From Candidatus Gastranaerophilales bacterium (GTDB lineage: Bacteria > Bacillota > Clostridia > Lachnospirales > Lachnospiraceae): a DNA stretch of 53,092 nucleotides. The DNA lies in contig JAMPHU010000018.1 in NCBI GenBank assembly GCA_023663225.1, forward strand, positions 1-53,092. Direction: 5' to 3'. The position numbers were made by a program, and so were the translations under genes. The notes below the pieces were generated by a model. It saw only the letters and a program-made list of their open reading frames with translations, was not told the DNA's origin and made no database searches. Shown here one piece after another: positions 14,673 through 23,234 of this stretch. Within the stretch, counting starts at the first letter, position 1, and every line of letters starts with the position of its first letter.

Positions 14673-16562
14673 TTATTCGATCGCGTCTGTCTCTATGATA
14701 AATCTCACGCTTCCGCTCTGTCCTTCCCGAATACCCGCATAGTTTTCGTACAGATCCTCCGCCGTTCTCAGCGCCCGTATGCGGGTTATGAGTCCGGCGA
14801 GCTCATCTCCCGCCAATTCCGCCAATTTTTCTATTCCTTCCTCGCGATATTCCCGAATACCGTCCCGCAGCGCGCCTGCCCCTTTCGTCAGCTCTCCATA
14901 ACCCTGACTCAGTTTCTCTCCGGCATCCTCCAACTGAACCGTGCCATCCCGCAGCGCCACCGTGCCGTCGTACACCATCCCAATTCCGTCACAGAAAGAC
15001 CCAAGTCCCGACCGCAGCGCAGCGCTTCCCTCCGCCAACTGAGCCGTGCCGTCCTTCATGGTCTGCAATCCTGCTCCCAACCCCTGCAACTGTGCCGTCA
15101 TACCGGCAAGCGCGCTTAATCTCTCCTGCAGAGCCGCAAACTGCACGCTCATGTTCTCGAGCTGCTCTTTCATGCTTTCTGCCAATGCGGCCGCAGCCAA
15201 AGCCTCATCCCCTGTGAGACTTTGACTGAGCGTCTCAAGCTGTGCGATCTGCTCCTGCAGGGCCATGACAGCGGCCGCCATACTTGTCATTTCCGCCGCC
15301 AGTTCCTCTTGAGAACTGCCCACTTCAGCGGGAAGCGCAAACGACTCCCACGCGCCGTTCATATTTTCCAGACCGCTCTGCAGCGCGTCCGCGCCTTCCA
15401 AAAGCTGCCACTTGGCATTATTCAGCTCCCACATGCCTTCCGTCAGCTCTCCCGCACCCTGATTGAGCGAGTCCACACCCTCCAGAAAACTGTTCAGATA
15501 TTCGCCAAAACTCCCTGCTCCCTGATACAGCTTGGAAGCTCCCTCTTCCAGTTTATCCGTGGCCTCCGTGAGTTTTGTCATATCTCGGATCAGCTCATCC
15601 AAGTCTTCCAAACTCTCCTCATCCACATCCTCAAAGATACCGGTGGTGACAATGGTAGCTGTAAATTCCAGAGAAAAATCCACTGCGTAGGCCGACATCT
15701 CCACATGATCCTGTATGGCGATATCCTCCGTAGGCTCGTACTCCTCCAGGCAAAGGGACTCCGCGAGTCCTGGATAAGCCGTTCCCACCACCAGCATGGT
15801 ATCCTCCAGCTCGATCAGCTTTCCGCCGTCCACCTCAATATTGAAAAACTTGTCGGCGGGCAGCGCCAAGAGCGTCATCGCCGTAAAAGGCACACACACA
15901 GAAAGTTCCTCCCCATCCGCTTCCACTGTCCGCATCTCCCTGTTTTCATAGTCAAAGCAGATTCGGATCTCGCCGGTCTGGCCCGCCAGTTTTTGCGGTT
16001 CGATCCTGCTGCCGTTCAAATAATAGCTGATCTGCACCGTCACAGGCAGCTCCTCTGTACTCTCGCCCTTATAGTAGATATCTTCCCCGTGATTCTCCCA
16101 CACAAGACTGCCGTCCTCCCCTTCTGTGACCTCCTCGTCCCCCTTTGTATTCCGGATATTCTGCAAAAGGGAGTAATCCGCAATCGCAGTAGAACCCCTT
16201 GCGCGCAACACCGTCTCCACTTCAATCTTTTTCACATTGCCGCCGGCGTCGGCCATGACATAGACCGTCTCAGCCTTATCTACCCGATCTTCCTCTTCCC
16301 TGCGCGCCTCAATCGCCGCAGTGCCTTCACCGTAAGAAGCCGCCGCCCTGACGCTTTCGCTCCCCGACAGAAGAACTTCCTCCTCGGGGACGTCTTTTGC
16401 CGCACTGTCCGCTTGTATATCTCCATCTGCTTGTACGCCCCCATCCGCCTGTACGCCCTCATTCTCCCGCACGCCGCAGGCTGTCAAACACGCGCACAGA
16501 AAACAACATGCACTCAACCGCACAAGGCTTCCCATCCATTTTTGTCCCGTCATTTTCTTCAT
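14673..16562 (-). CDS. Secreted lipoprotein with YhgE-like helical repeats (exporter accessory)
   Basis: A 629-residue lipoprotein (signal peptide with lipobox LTAC). After a beta-rich region of about 300 residues, the C-terminal half is dominated by heptad-like repeats of the form G-A-x-x-L-x-x-G (KLEEGASKLYQGAGSF, GADALQSGLENM, GTAQLAEGSAALRSGL). These are typical of YhgE/Pip and related surface proteins and likely form long helices. The start at 16562 has GGGAGG 8 nt upstream; a longer start at 16595 overlaps the permease gene. It is the last gene of a three-gene operon with an FtsX-like permease and an ATPase, so it probably acts as the extracellular partner of that ABC system. Confidence 0.75.
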   Translation of the reverse strand: MKKMTGQKWMGSLVRLSACCFLCACLTACGVRENEGVQADGGVQADGDIQADSAAKDVPEEEVLLSGSESVRAAASYGEGTAAIEARREEEDRVDKAETVYVMADAGGNVKKIEVETVLRARGSTAIADYSLLQNIRNTKGDEEVTEGEDGSLVWENHGEDIYYKGESTEELPVTVQISYYLNGSRIEPQKLAGQTGEIRICFDYENREMRTVEADGEELSVCVPFTAMTLLALPADKFFNIEVDGGKLIELEDTMLVVGTAYPGLAESLCLEEYEPTEDIAIQDHVEMSAYAVDFSLEFTATIVTTGIFEDVDEESLEDLDELIRDMTKLTEATDKLEEGASKLYQGAGSFGEYLNSFLEGVDSLNQGAGELTEGMWELNNAKWQLLEGADALQSGLENMNGAWESFALPAEVGSSQEELAAEMTSMAAAVMALQEQIAQLETLSQSLTGDEALAAAALAESMKEQLENMSVQFAALQERLSALAGMTAQLQGLGAGLQTMKDGTAQLAEGSAALRSGLGSFCDGIGMVYDGTVALRDGTVQLEDAGEKLSQGYGELTKGAGALRDGIREYREEGIEKLAELAGDELAGLITRIRALRTAEDLYENYAGIREGQSGSVRFIIETDAIE

Positions 16563-16582
16563 TCTCATCGCCTCCCGCAATT

Positions 16583-18901
16583 CTATTCCACGCATTTGAG
16601 CGCCTCCTCCATAGGGACTCTCCGAATCCTCCCGTATTCCATGATTGCCACAATCCCGTAAGTGGCGATCCCGATCGCAAACATCTTGACATAGACATCA
16701 TTTTCCACCACCAGGGGCAGCCATCCTGTCATGCTGGTGGACAACATCGCCCGAAAGATCACCAGAAGAATCTTGTGCACCAGCGGCAGGCTTACTAACA
16801 GAGACACCGCCACCACGACAGAGGTGGACGCGATATACAGGCGGGCGATCTCGCTGTTTTGATATCCCAGAATCTTGGCCATCGAGATGGATTGCGCATT
16901 TTTCTCTATAATGATCTTGGACAGCAGATAGATGAGGACAACAAACATGATCACAGAAAAGCCGTCCACCAAGGTCATCATGCTTCCCATGGAAACCTTC
17001 AACTGCCTGGAAATCTTGGTCAACGCCTCCAAGTCTATGACAGAAGCGATATATTCCTCATCGATATCCGTGATCGGCGTATCCGAAAGATAGCCGCAAA
17101 AATAATCCTCGCCCAGATCAAAAACCTCATTTAACGCCGCCTGATTCATAAAGACGGCCACCGATCCCATGTAATCGTAAATCCCCGCCACATAAAAAGT
17201 ATACTGTTCCTCCTCATATCGCTCCTTCAAAGTGATGGAGTCGCCCTCAGAGAGCTGATATTTGTCCGCGTAGGCGGACGATATGTACACCTCCTGACCG
17301 CTTGTGTCTATGGGGATATAGCGGCTGTCCTGCTGCACACCGTAAAACAGAATCTCCTCCGCCCGAATCGTTTCCTCTATGGTTTGCAGGGAATAAGAGC
17401 TGAATTTTTCGGCGTCTTCATTTTCTGTCTCCACAGCGCTTCGAAACATCAACATGCGGATCATACTCTGCAGTTTGCGCTCCTCGTTCATGGCATCCAT
17501 CGGTATCTGCAGCAGATATTGATATTCACAGAGCATATTCTCCTCCAGCTCTCTCTGGTAATAGTCCAGCAGCTCCGGCAGCGCCAGTCCAAACATAAGC
17601 AAAATATTGGCAAACAAAATCCCCAGAAACAGCACCGCGTAATTTCCCATATTCTGAAAGACCACGCGCAGACGAAAGCGCGAGAAAAAAGGCAGAAACG
17701 GCGGCAGCGGCAGACTTTTTCTCTGCTTTCCGCGACGCAGATCCCGACGCAGAAACTTGAGCGGCGAAAGCGTCAACTTGCGCTTCAGCAGTGCAAAAGA
17801 AATTGCCGCCATCAAAAGCACCGGCACGGCGGTGGTCATCCAAAAGGCTTCCGCGTTCCAAACCGTCTCATATGTGGGCAGACTGTAACTGCCATAATAC
17901 ATCCCCGCACACACATCCTTAAACCAGGTATACCCCAGCAGATTGCCCAAAAGCGCGCTGATGAACGTGACTGTCAAGGGCATGGTCATGTAATGCAAAA
18001 GCAGCTCCCCTCTGGTATAACCGGACGCCCGCAGCGTCCCGATCACATTGGCTTCTCTGGTGATCGTATTGCCTTCCGTCACCCCAAACACAAAAGCCAG
18101 AATCACAATGACAATATATAAAAGCGTCGTCATCATCGCCTTGTCGCTGCCCATATCTTCCCCTGTAAAACAGATGGCCTGATTGGCATACCGCGGGACG
18201 AAACTTTCAAGTTTCAGCTCCGCAGTCATCTTTTTCATCAGCTCCTTTGCCCATTCCCGCTCCTGCTCCTCACTCATGGGCGCCTCGTCATATTTCCAGG
18301 CGTAACAGTAGGTAAGCATGTCGCTGTCAAATTCCAAAAAAGCTTCCTCGGTCACAACCGCCACGCCGAACTTCACGGCGTCAAACATAGAATCGTTATT
18401 GTCCGCAAACAGACAACTGTAGTCGGGCAGCGCCACCAGACCGGTCACTCTCCAGCTTCTCTCCTCGCCCTCCAGGATATCGCCTGGCCGGATCCCGTTG
18501 TTATCCGCATACATGCGATCCACCGCGATCTCATCCGCACGCTCGGGCATCGTTCCCTCCATCAGACACACCAGATTCACTTCCTCCCGATCCATGTAGA
18601 TACGCAGGGTGCTCCCGTTGTTTTGCGCTTCCTCCGCATAATAGAGATCGTAAAGGCTGATTCCCAATGCCTGTATTTCCTTTCTCTGCGCCCGATTCAG
18701 ACTCCTTTCTGTGCGGAAATTGCCGTCCTCCACATTGTATTTTTCAAATCCCTCCTGATAAGCGAGAATCATACTTCCGTCCGCCACCAAAAAACCTGAC
18801 ACAAAGCCGATGGTTCCCACCATCAGCACCAAAATCACCAGATATTTGCCCAACTCCTGCCGCAATTCTCTGGGAATACGTTTTCTTAAAGGATTCTTCA
18901 T
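16583..18901 (-). CDS. FtsX-like ABC transporter permease
   Basis: A 772-residue membrane protein. A first helix near residues 18-40 (YLVILVLMVGTIGFVSGF) is followed by a large extracellular domain. Helices then cluster around residues 255-375 (the first FtsX unit, YIVIVILAFVFGVTEGNTI), 415-440 and the C-terminal 640-760 (second FtsX unit, SVIMFVVLIYLLSKIIIEKNA). This two-unit layout is that of MacB/LolCE-type or peptide-exporter permeases. The start at 18901 (MKNPLRKRIPREL) is preferred; the longer frame overlaps the ATPase stop. It is 14 nt downstream of the ATPase gene and reaches almost to the lipoprotein gene, so the three are one operon. Confidence 0.88.
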   Translation of the reverse strand: MKNPLRKRIPRELRQELGKYLVILVLMVGTIGFVSGFLVADGSMILAYQEGFEKYNVEDGNFRTERSLNRAQRKEIQALGISLYDLYYAEEAQNNGSTLRIYMDREEVNLVCLMEGTMPERADEIAVDRMYADNNGIRPGDILEGEERSWRVTGLVALPDYSCLFADNNDSMFDAVKFGVAVVTEEAFLEFDSDMLTYCYAWKYDEAPMSEEQEREWAKELMKKMTAELKLESFVPRYANQAICFTGEDMGSDKAMMTTLLYIVIVILAFVFGVTEGNTITREANVIGTLRASGYTRGELLLHYMTMPLTVTFISALLGNLLGYTWFKDVCAGMYYGSYSLPTYETVWNAEAFWMTTAVPVLLMAAISFALLKRKLTLSPLKFLRRDLRRGKQRKSLPLPPFLPFFSRFRLRVVFQNMGNYAVLFLGILFANILLMFGLALPELLDYYQRELEENMLCEYQYLLQIPMDAMNEERKLQSMIRMLMFRSAVETENEDAEKFSSYSLQTIEETIRAEEILFYGVQQDSRYIPIDTSGQEVYISSAYADKYQLSEGDSITLKERYEEEQYTFYVAGIYDYMGSVAVFMNQAALNEVFDLGEDYFCGYLSDTPITDIDEEYIASVIDLEALTKISRQLKVSMGSMMTLVDGFSVIMFVVLIYLLSKIIIEKNAQSISMAKILGYQNSEIARLYIASTSVVVAVSLLVSLPLVHKILLVIFRAMLSTSMTGWLPLVVENDVYVKMFAIGIATYGIVAIMEYGRIRRVPMEEALKCVE

Positions 18902-18915
18902 AGCCGTCCCCTCTC

Positions 18916-19614
18916 CTACCAATCCAACATCTCGGCGGACAACTTTTTCTCATTTTTGGTATTTTTGCGTATCATTCCGTCCCGCAGACGCACGACTCTG
19001 TCCGCCATATCCTTGATCGCGTCATTGTGTGTGACCATGACCACCGTGTTGCCATACTTTTGATTGACCGTCTCGATCAGCTTCAAGATTTCCTTGGAGG
19101 TATTGTAGTCCAGCGCTCCCGTAGGTTCATCACACAACAGGATGTCAGGATTCTTGACGATGGCTCTGCAGATGGCCGTCCTCTGCTGCTGCCCGCCCGA
19201 AAGCTGATTGGGACGTTTATTTCTGTGCTCGTAAAGTCCCAGCGTGCGCAGCAGCTCCTCCACGTTCAAAGGCTCCTTGCTCAGATACGCGCCCACCTCA
19301 ATATTTTCTCTCACCGTCAGATTCGGAATCAAATTATACATCTGAAAAATATAACCCAAATGCCTTCTGCGGTACAAAGTCAGCTTTTTCTCATTCATAT
19401 CCGCCATGCGCTCCCCACCGATACAGATATTTCCGGAGTCCGCGCTGTCGATTCCGCCGATGATATTTAAAAGCGTGGATTTGCCGGAACCGGATGGCCC
19501 TAACAACACGCAAAACTCCCCTTTTTCAATCTCCAAGTCGATTCCACGCAGCACCTCCACACGGCTGCTCCCCTCTCCAAAAGCCTTTTTCACCTGCTTG
19601 ATCTCAAGAAACAT
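18916..19614 (-). CDS. ABC transporter ATP-binding protein (MacB/LolD-like)
   Basis: A 232-residue ATPase. Walker A is GPSGSGKST near residue 39, the Q-loop is IFQMYNL, the signature is LSGGQQQR near residue 138, Walker B with its D-loop is ILLCDEPTGALD, and the switch histidine is in VMVTHN. The GALDYNTSKE segment is typical of the LolD/MacB/FtsE branch that pairs with FtsX-like permeases. It is the first gene of a three-gene operon. An inverted repeat about 100 nt upstream may be its operator. The family moves lipoproteins or peptides or senses cell-wall antibiotics; the substrate here is unknown. Confidence 0.92.
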   Translation of the reverse strand: MFLEIKQVKKAFGEGSSRVEVLRGIDLEIEKGEFCVLLGPSGSGKSTLLNIIGGIDSADSGNICIGGERMADMNEKKLTLYRRRHLGYIFQMYNLIPNLTVRENIEVGAYLSKEPLNVEELLRTLGLYEHRNKRPNQLSGGQQQRTAICRAIVKNPDILLCDEPTGALDYNTSKEILKLIETVNQKYGNTVVMVTHNDAIKDMADRVVRLRDGMIRKNTKNEKKLSAEMLDW

Positions 19615-19714
19615 ATGCCCTCCTCAAACCAAACTGCCCCGTGACAAGTGTCCAAATGATATGTAAGGATGCAGAGTGGTATGTTATTTGCAACTCATGT
19701 TTTTGTTCGCAAAC

Positions 19715-19738
19715 ATAAGTTAGTTATTTCTAACTTAT
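19715..19738 (+). promoter_or_regulatory. Inverted repeat, possible operator of the ABC operon
   Basis: ATAAGTTAG-ttattt-CTAACTTAT is a perfect 9-bp inverted repeat with a 6-nt spacer. It lies about 100 nt upstream of the ATPase start within a very AT-rich stretch that would carry the promoter. The size is that of TetR- or MarR-type operators. No cognate regulator gene is adjacent. Confidence 0.5.
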
Positions 19739-19810
19739 AATATTATATTACTTCCCATAGGAGATTGTCAATATGGAAGGTGAAATTTGGAATTGGTGTA
19801 GTAACAGTTT

Positions 19811-20099
19811 GTTACTTTTCACAGGGTAGCAAGCAAGGTACGTGCCCGCGAGGCAAAGAGCCTTAGAACAGCCGAGTTTCGGTCGGGTGTTTTCTAACAG
19901 CGCGGAATCAAAATGTTGCAACTTTCGGGGCGGTTTCAACGGGCATCCATGCCCGATGAAACCTGAAAAGCACATCCATGTGCTTTTCCCCCTGGGAGAC
20001 TTAACCGCGCTGTAAGAAAACGCTCCGACCTGCACAAGGCTGTTCTAAGGCTCATTGCCCCACGGGCACTGATGTACTGGCATGGGTGTAAAAAGTAAC
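19811..20099 (-). repeat. Palindromic repeat element, copy 2
   Basis: A 289-bp element related to the one at 13060-13373 but in the opposite orientation: its right end (CACTGATGTACTGGCATGGG) is the complement of the left end of copy 1. The 13-bp terminal repeats pair with one mismatch. Internal features are shared, including the AAAAGCACATCC/ATGTGCTTTT hairpin and the arms GGTTTCAACGGGCATCC and GATGCCCG. Copy 1 has an extra hairpin (AGCAAACGG) where copy 2 is shorter. No protein is supported. Confidence 0.72.
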
Positions 20100-20110
20100 A
20101 AACAATTGAA

Positions 20111-20160
20111 CCTTTTGAAATAGTTGCAGTAAGTGTCATTGTGCGAATGGTATACTCCAA
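20111..20160 (+). repeat. Direct repeat unit a
   Basis: About 50 bp beginning CCTTTTGAAATAGTTGCAG and ending near GGTATACTCC. It recurs with several substitutions at 20301-20350, 190 bp downstream. GGTATACTCC occurs again near 20270. It lies directly beside palindromic element copy 2. Confidence 0.5.
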
Positions 20161-20300
20161 CACAGTGCAAAAATACCTGTCATTGCCGGATACTGAGCTC
20201 CAGCGGGGTAATCGGCAATGTCATGTGTTCTTGCCAAATGTAGTAATCCGAACTGTGTGGACGGTATACTCCAAAAGCAGACGCTAGCGAGCTATCCCAC

Positions 20301-20350
20301 CCTTTTGAAATAGTTACAGCGAGTGCTATTATAAAGATGGTGTACTTTTG
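20301..20350 (+). repeat. Direct repeat unit b
   Basis: Begins CCTTTTGAAATAGTTACAG and is the partner of the unit at 20111-20160. The space between the two holds further small palindromes (CATTGCCG/CGGCAATG near 20180-20220). No coding sequence is seen in 20100-20580. Confidence 0.5.
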
Positions 20351-20374
20351 GGAATTGCAGGATACAGGAGCATA

Positions 20375-20514
20375 GGTTACAGAGAAGGCTTTCTGTGACG
20401 TGAGTCAGATGTGGAGATGAGACTCCGGCGATGCCCGTCCAATGGCGGGCATTGCCGTGCATGAGGCTCATCGGAACGCCTATCTGGCCGTCACAGAAAG
20501 CCTTCTCTGTAACC
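20375..20514 (+). repeat. 140-bp hairpin with perfect 26-bp arms
   Basis: The arms 20375-20400 and 20489-20514 are exact reverse complements over 26 bp (starting GGTTACAGAGAAGG). Between them is a nested hairpin, GGCGATGCCCG/CGGGCATTGCC, plus GATGAG/CTCATC. It resembles a small palindromic intergenic element of a different family from the copies at 13.1 and 19.8 kb. No reading frame is supported. Confidence 0.7.
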
Positions 20515-20587
20515 TTTTGCTCCGTCCCTATGTGTCCCCAACTCGAAACCCAACCCCTTTATAGCTGAACTATTCCCCCCCACACCC

Positions 20588-20616
20588 TTGACAAAAAATA
20601 TCCCGCCCCATAAAAT
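20588..20616 (+). promoter_or_regulatory. Promoter of the lipoprotein-LysM operon
   Basis: TTGACA (20588-20593), 17 nt, TAAAAT (20611-20616). The -35 is perfect and the -10 has one mismatch. The start would be about 80 nt upstream of the lipoprotein ATG at 20702. Confidence 0.65.
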
Positions 20617-20701
20617 AATACCAAAACCTGCAATATGTCGGCCTTGTCACACCATTACAGCCAGGCGGCTCTCACAAATACCGCCGCGGAAATGAGGAAA
20701 T

Positions 20702-21688
20702 ATGAATCAAAACACAAACTTGTCTTTACAGAAAACAGAGACAACAAGAGAAAAAGGAAAGAAAAGCTTGCGAAGGAACAGGACCGGCGGCGTGTGTGTG
20801 ATGACGCTGGCGCTTTCCGGCCTCCTCTGCGGCTGTCAGGCGGACTCCTCCGCCAAGGGATATCAGGATTACACAGTACAGTTGGAACAATATTTTGTGG
20901 AATACTCAGACCAATATGATTATTGGGATGTGATCACAGTGGAATATCCCCGCCTGGAGGGGATCGATGAGACGCTCCAGGAGCAGTTGAACGATATGCT
21001 GTATCGTTCTGCTATGGACAGAGTGAACTACTGGCATCTGGAACCGGACGAGGAAGTCCTCGCCTTTCAGGAACAGAATTTTTCGCTATTTTGCAGCGAT
21101 GTGCTATGCCGCGTGGGCTATCACAGCCAATATCTGTTCAGCGTAAACTTTTGCGAACTTTACGCGCCGGGCAATCCCGTCTGGCTGACCAAGCATACGG
21201 ACAGAGGCCTCACCGTAAATCTGTTGACGGGAGAAGCTTACGAACTTGCGGATATCTTTGATATGGATTTGGAATTTGCAAGACTCTGGAGTCAGGCTTT
21301 CAATGAAGCCAATCCTGACGGCACCTACTTTCCCGACGACGATGAGAGCTGCCAGGTCGTTTTGTCCTGGTTTTGCGGGACAGACGAAGAATTGAATGTG
21401 GATTACCAGTGTAAACCCTTTTATTACCTGACGGAGGACAAAAATTTTGTCATAGGACTGTCCTTAGATCCAAAGCCTTCCGCCGCGATCTCCACCACCC
21501 TGCAAAACGACACCTACTATATCAGCATAGACGCGCAGGATTTGGAGGCCTATCGCACTGACTCTGATTTCTGGGAGCTGTATGAGGAATCCGTCCCGGC
21601 GGGAGAAGTGCTCGAATGTGAAGATCGACAGGAAAATCTTTGGTTGGGAGAGGAGGCCAGCGTATGGGATTATTGGAGCGAGCACTAA
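20702..21688 (+). CDS. Hypothetical lipoprotein (DUF3298/RsiV-like fold possible)
   Basis: A 328-residue protein with a basic N terminus, a hydrophobic segment and lipobox LLCGC near residue 45. The mature part is acidic and rich in Tyr and Trp. The segment TVNLLTGEAYELADIFDMD resembles the conserved strand of DUF3298/RsiV-type domains, a weak similarity from memory only. GAGGAAAT precedes the ATG at 20702. The last 25 bases overlap the LysM gene, so the two are translationally coupled. The unusually long 30-residue basic N-terminal extension could be cytoplasmic, or a start further in may be used. Confidence 0.65.
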   Translation: MNQNTNLSLQKTETTREKGKKSLRRNRTGGVCVMTLALSGLLCGCQADSSAKGYQDYTVQLEQYFVEYSDQYDYWDVITVEYPRLEGIDETLQEQLNDMLYRSAMDRVNYWHLEPDEEVLAFQEQNFSLFCSDVLCRVGYHSQYLFSVNFCELYAPGNPVWLTKHTDRGLTVNLLTGEAYELADIFDMDLEFARLWSQAFNEANPDGTYFPDDDESCQVVLSWFCGTDEELNVDYQCKPFYYLTEDKNFVIGLSLDPKPSAAISTTLQNDTYYISIDAQDLEAYRTDSDFWELYEESVPAGEVLECEDRQENLWLGEEASVWDYWSEH

Positions 21689-22695
21689 AGCAGATCTGTA
21701 GTATGACGCTGCCTGTGGTGATGGCGGTCATGCCGGTCCAGGCAAAAGAGGCATATCCTCTTCTTTACGACAGTGACCTGGTAAAACAGGAAGATTCCGT
21801 CATCCGATTGTATTCGGACGGCGACACCTATGAAGTGCTCCCCGGAGACTGCCTTTGGAGTATTTCCCAAAAGTTGTTGAGAGAAGGCAGCCGCTACATG
21901 GAGTTATACTCCTCAAACTCCGACATCCTCTCCGACCCCGACATGATTTATCCCGGCACGCTGCTGCAACTACAGACGAAACGTACCGGCTTTATCAGGC
22001 GCAACGGCGGAAACAGCGGTTTCTCTATGGGAGAGTACTATTTTGACTATCCGTCCCGATGGAGCGTGGGCACTTTCGGTTCGGGAGATCTGTGGTCCAA
22101 TCTCTCCTTATCCGGCGACGGCATCTGCAATATTGCCTGTCTGGTACAGGACAAATTGGACGACACAATAGAGACTACCCGGGATTGGGAAGCCTGCTCT
22201 CAACTCATAAGGGACTATGTGGACGCCAATTACTCTGATTCCGTGTCCGACCTTACTTTTGAACACTATCAGACTGAACAGTCAGAAGACATTTATCTGT
22301 ATGCATACACCTATGACGTGGATATGTCCGCCTTTGGCCCGGACAGTTCCATGACGATCAACGTCTGCGCCGGACTGAGGCTGACAGATCACATTCAAGC
22401 CGAATTTATAGGGTTTGCCCACGACTATGACATACACGGCGCCGTCCGGTACGCCGCCGCAAGCTTCCAGGAATATCCCTCGGAAGATGAGAATTTTACC
22501 GTCAACGATAACAATATGATGATCTCACCCGAGTATCCCTGGGAGGCAGCCGGTATGTTCAATCCGTTCCCCTGGGTGGACACCTTTTTCACGGACCTGG
22601 CCAGAGCGGCCGCAGGTGTCGCCAGGGAGGACGAGAGCGCCAGAGACAGGCTGCTCAACAATATGCATGACCCTGACAATTTTACAGGAAGGTGA
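21664..22695 (+). CDS. LysM-domain secreted protein
   Basis: A 343-residue protein with a signal peptide (ICSMTLPVVMAVMPVQA then KEAY). A LysM domain follows at about residues 50-100 (YEVLPGDCLWSISQKLL, then IYPGTLLQL), which binds peptidoglycan. The remaining region of about 240 residues is unrecognised and acidic. The ATG at 21664 has GAGAGGAGG 7 nt upstream and lies inside the end of the preceding lipoprotein gene. The pair probably works at the cell envelope. An alternative start at 21640 lacks a better site. Confidence 0.8.
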   Translation: MGLLERALKQICSMTLPVVMAVMPVQAKEAYPLLYDSDLVKQEDSVIRLYSDGDTYEVLPGDCLWSISQKLLREGSRYMELYSSNSDILSDPDMIYPGTLLQLQTKRTGFIRRNGGNSGFSMGEYYFDYPSRWSVGTFGSGDLWSNLSLSGDGICNIACLVQDKLDDTIETTRDWEACSQLIRDYVDANYSDSVSDLTFEHYQTEQSEDIYLYAYTYDVDMSAFGPDSSMTINVCAGLRLTDHIQAEFIGFAHDYDIHGAVRYAAASFQEYPSEDENFTVNDNNMMISPEYPWEAAGMFNPFPWVDTFFTDLARAAAGVAREDESARDRLLNNMHDPDNFTGR

Positions 22696-22713
22696 ACCGA
22701 TATCTATCTTACC

Positions 22714-23178
22714 TTATCCCTCCTGTTGGCTCTCCCCTTCCACGTCTTTGAGTGCGTCATTCATCGCAGCCTGCGCCGCCTTTTTGTCTGCGCGGGCTGC
22801 AGACCGCACGGCTCCCCTTGCTTTTCTGTCATTCACATCCTGATTCATATTGCATCCACCCTGGAAAACAGCAAACTCGTCGATCACGACAACATTGGTA
22901 TGTATATCCCCAAACACTCTCGCCGTGCTGGTCAATTCGGTCCGGTCTGTGGCGTCAATATTGCCCAAAACCTCTCCGCCGATCAGAGCAGAAGCCGCAT
23001 TGATATTGCCCTCGATCAGTCCTGTGGCGCCCAGAATCAGATTTCCCGTCACCGACACATTGCCATGAATCTTTCCATCCAACCGTACAGAGCCTTCCGC
23101 ATGGAACTCACCGTTTATCTCTGCGCCTTGACCCAATAAAGTGCTAATTCTCGTTTCTGTGCTTTTCTTTCCCAACAT
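22714..23178 (-). CDS. Bactofilin (polymer-forming cytoskeletal protein)
   Basis: A 154-residue protein with a bactofilin beta-helix core: repeated short strands such as GEFHAEGSVRLDGKIHGNVSVTG, GLIEGNINAASALIGGEVLGNI and VFGDIHTNVVVIDEFAVFQG (about residues 15-110). The C-terminal tail is charged and likely unstructured. Bactofilins polymerise without nucleotide and position cell-wall enzymes. The ATG at 23178 has GAGGAGG 5 nt upstream; a longer frame to 23217 is possible. An M23-like gene lies 56 nt upstream on the same strand, an association seen in many bacteria. Confidence 0.9.
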   Translation of the reverse strand: MLGKKSTETRISTLLGQGAEINGEFHAEGSVRLDGKIHGNVSVTGNLILGATGLIEGNINAASALIGGEVLGNIDATDRTELTSTARVFGDIHTNVVVIDEFAVFQGGCNMNQDVNDRKARGAVRSAARADKKAAQAAMNDALKDVEGESQQEG

Positions 23179-23234
23179 ATTTTCCTCCTCATCTAAATCT
23201 CTATCATCATTTTGCAAACATGCCGTTATCTGCT

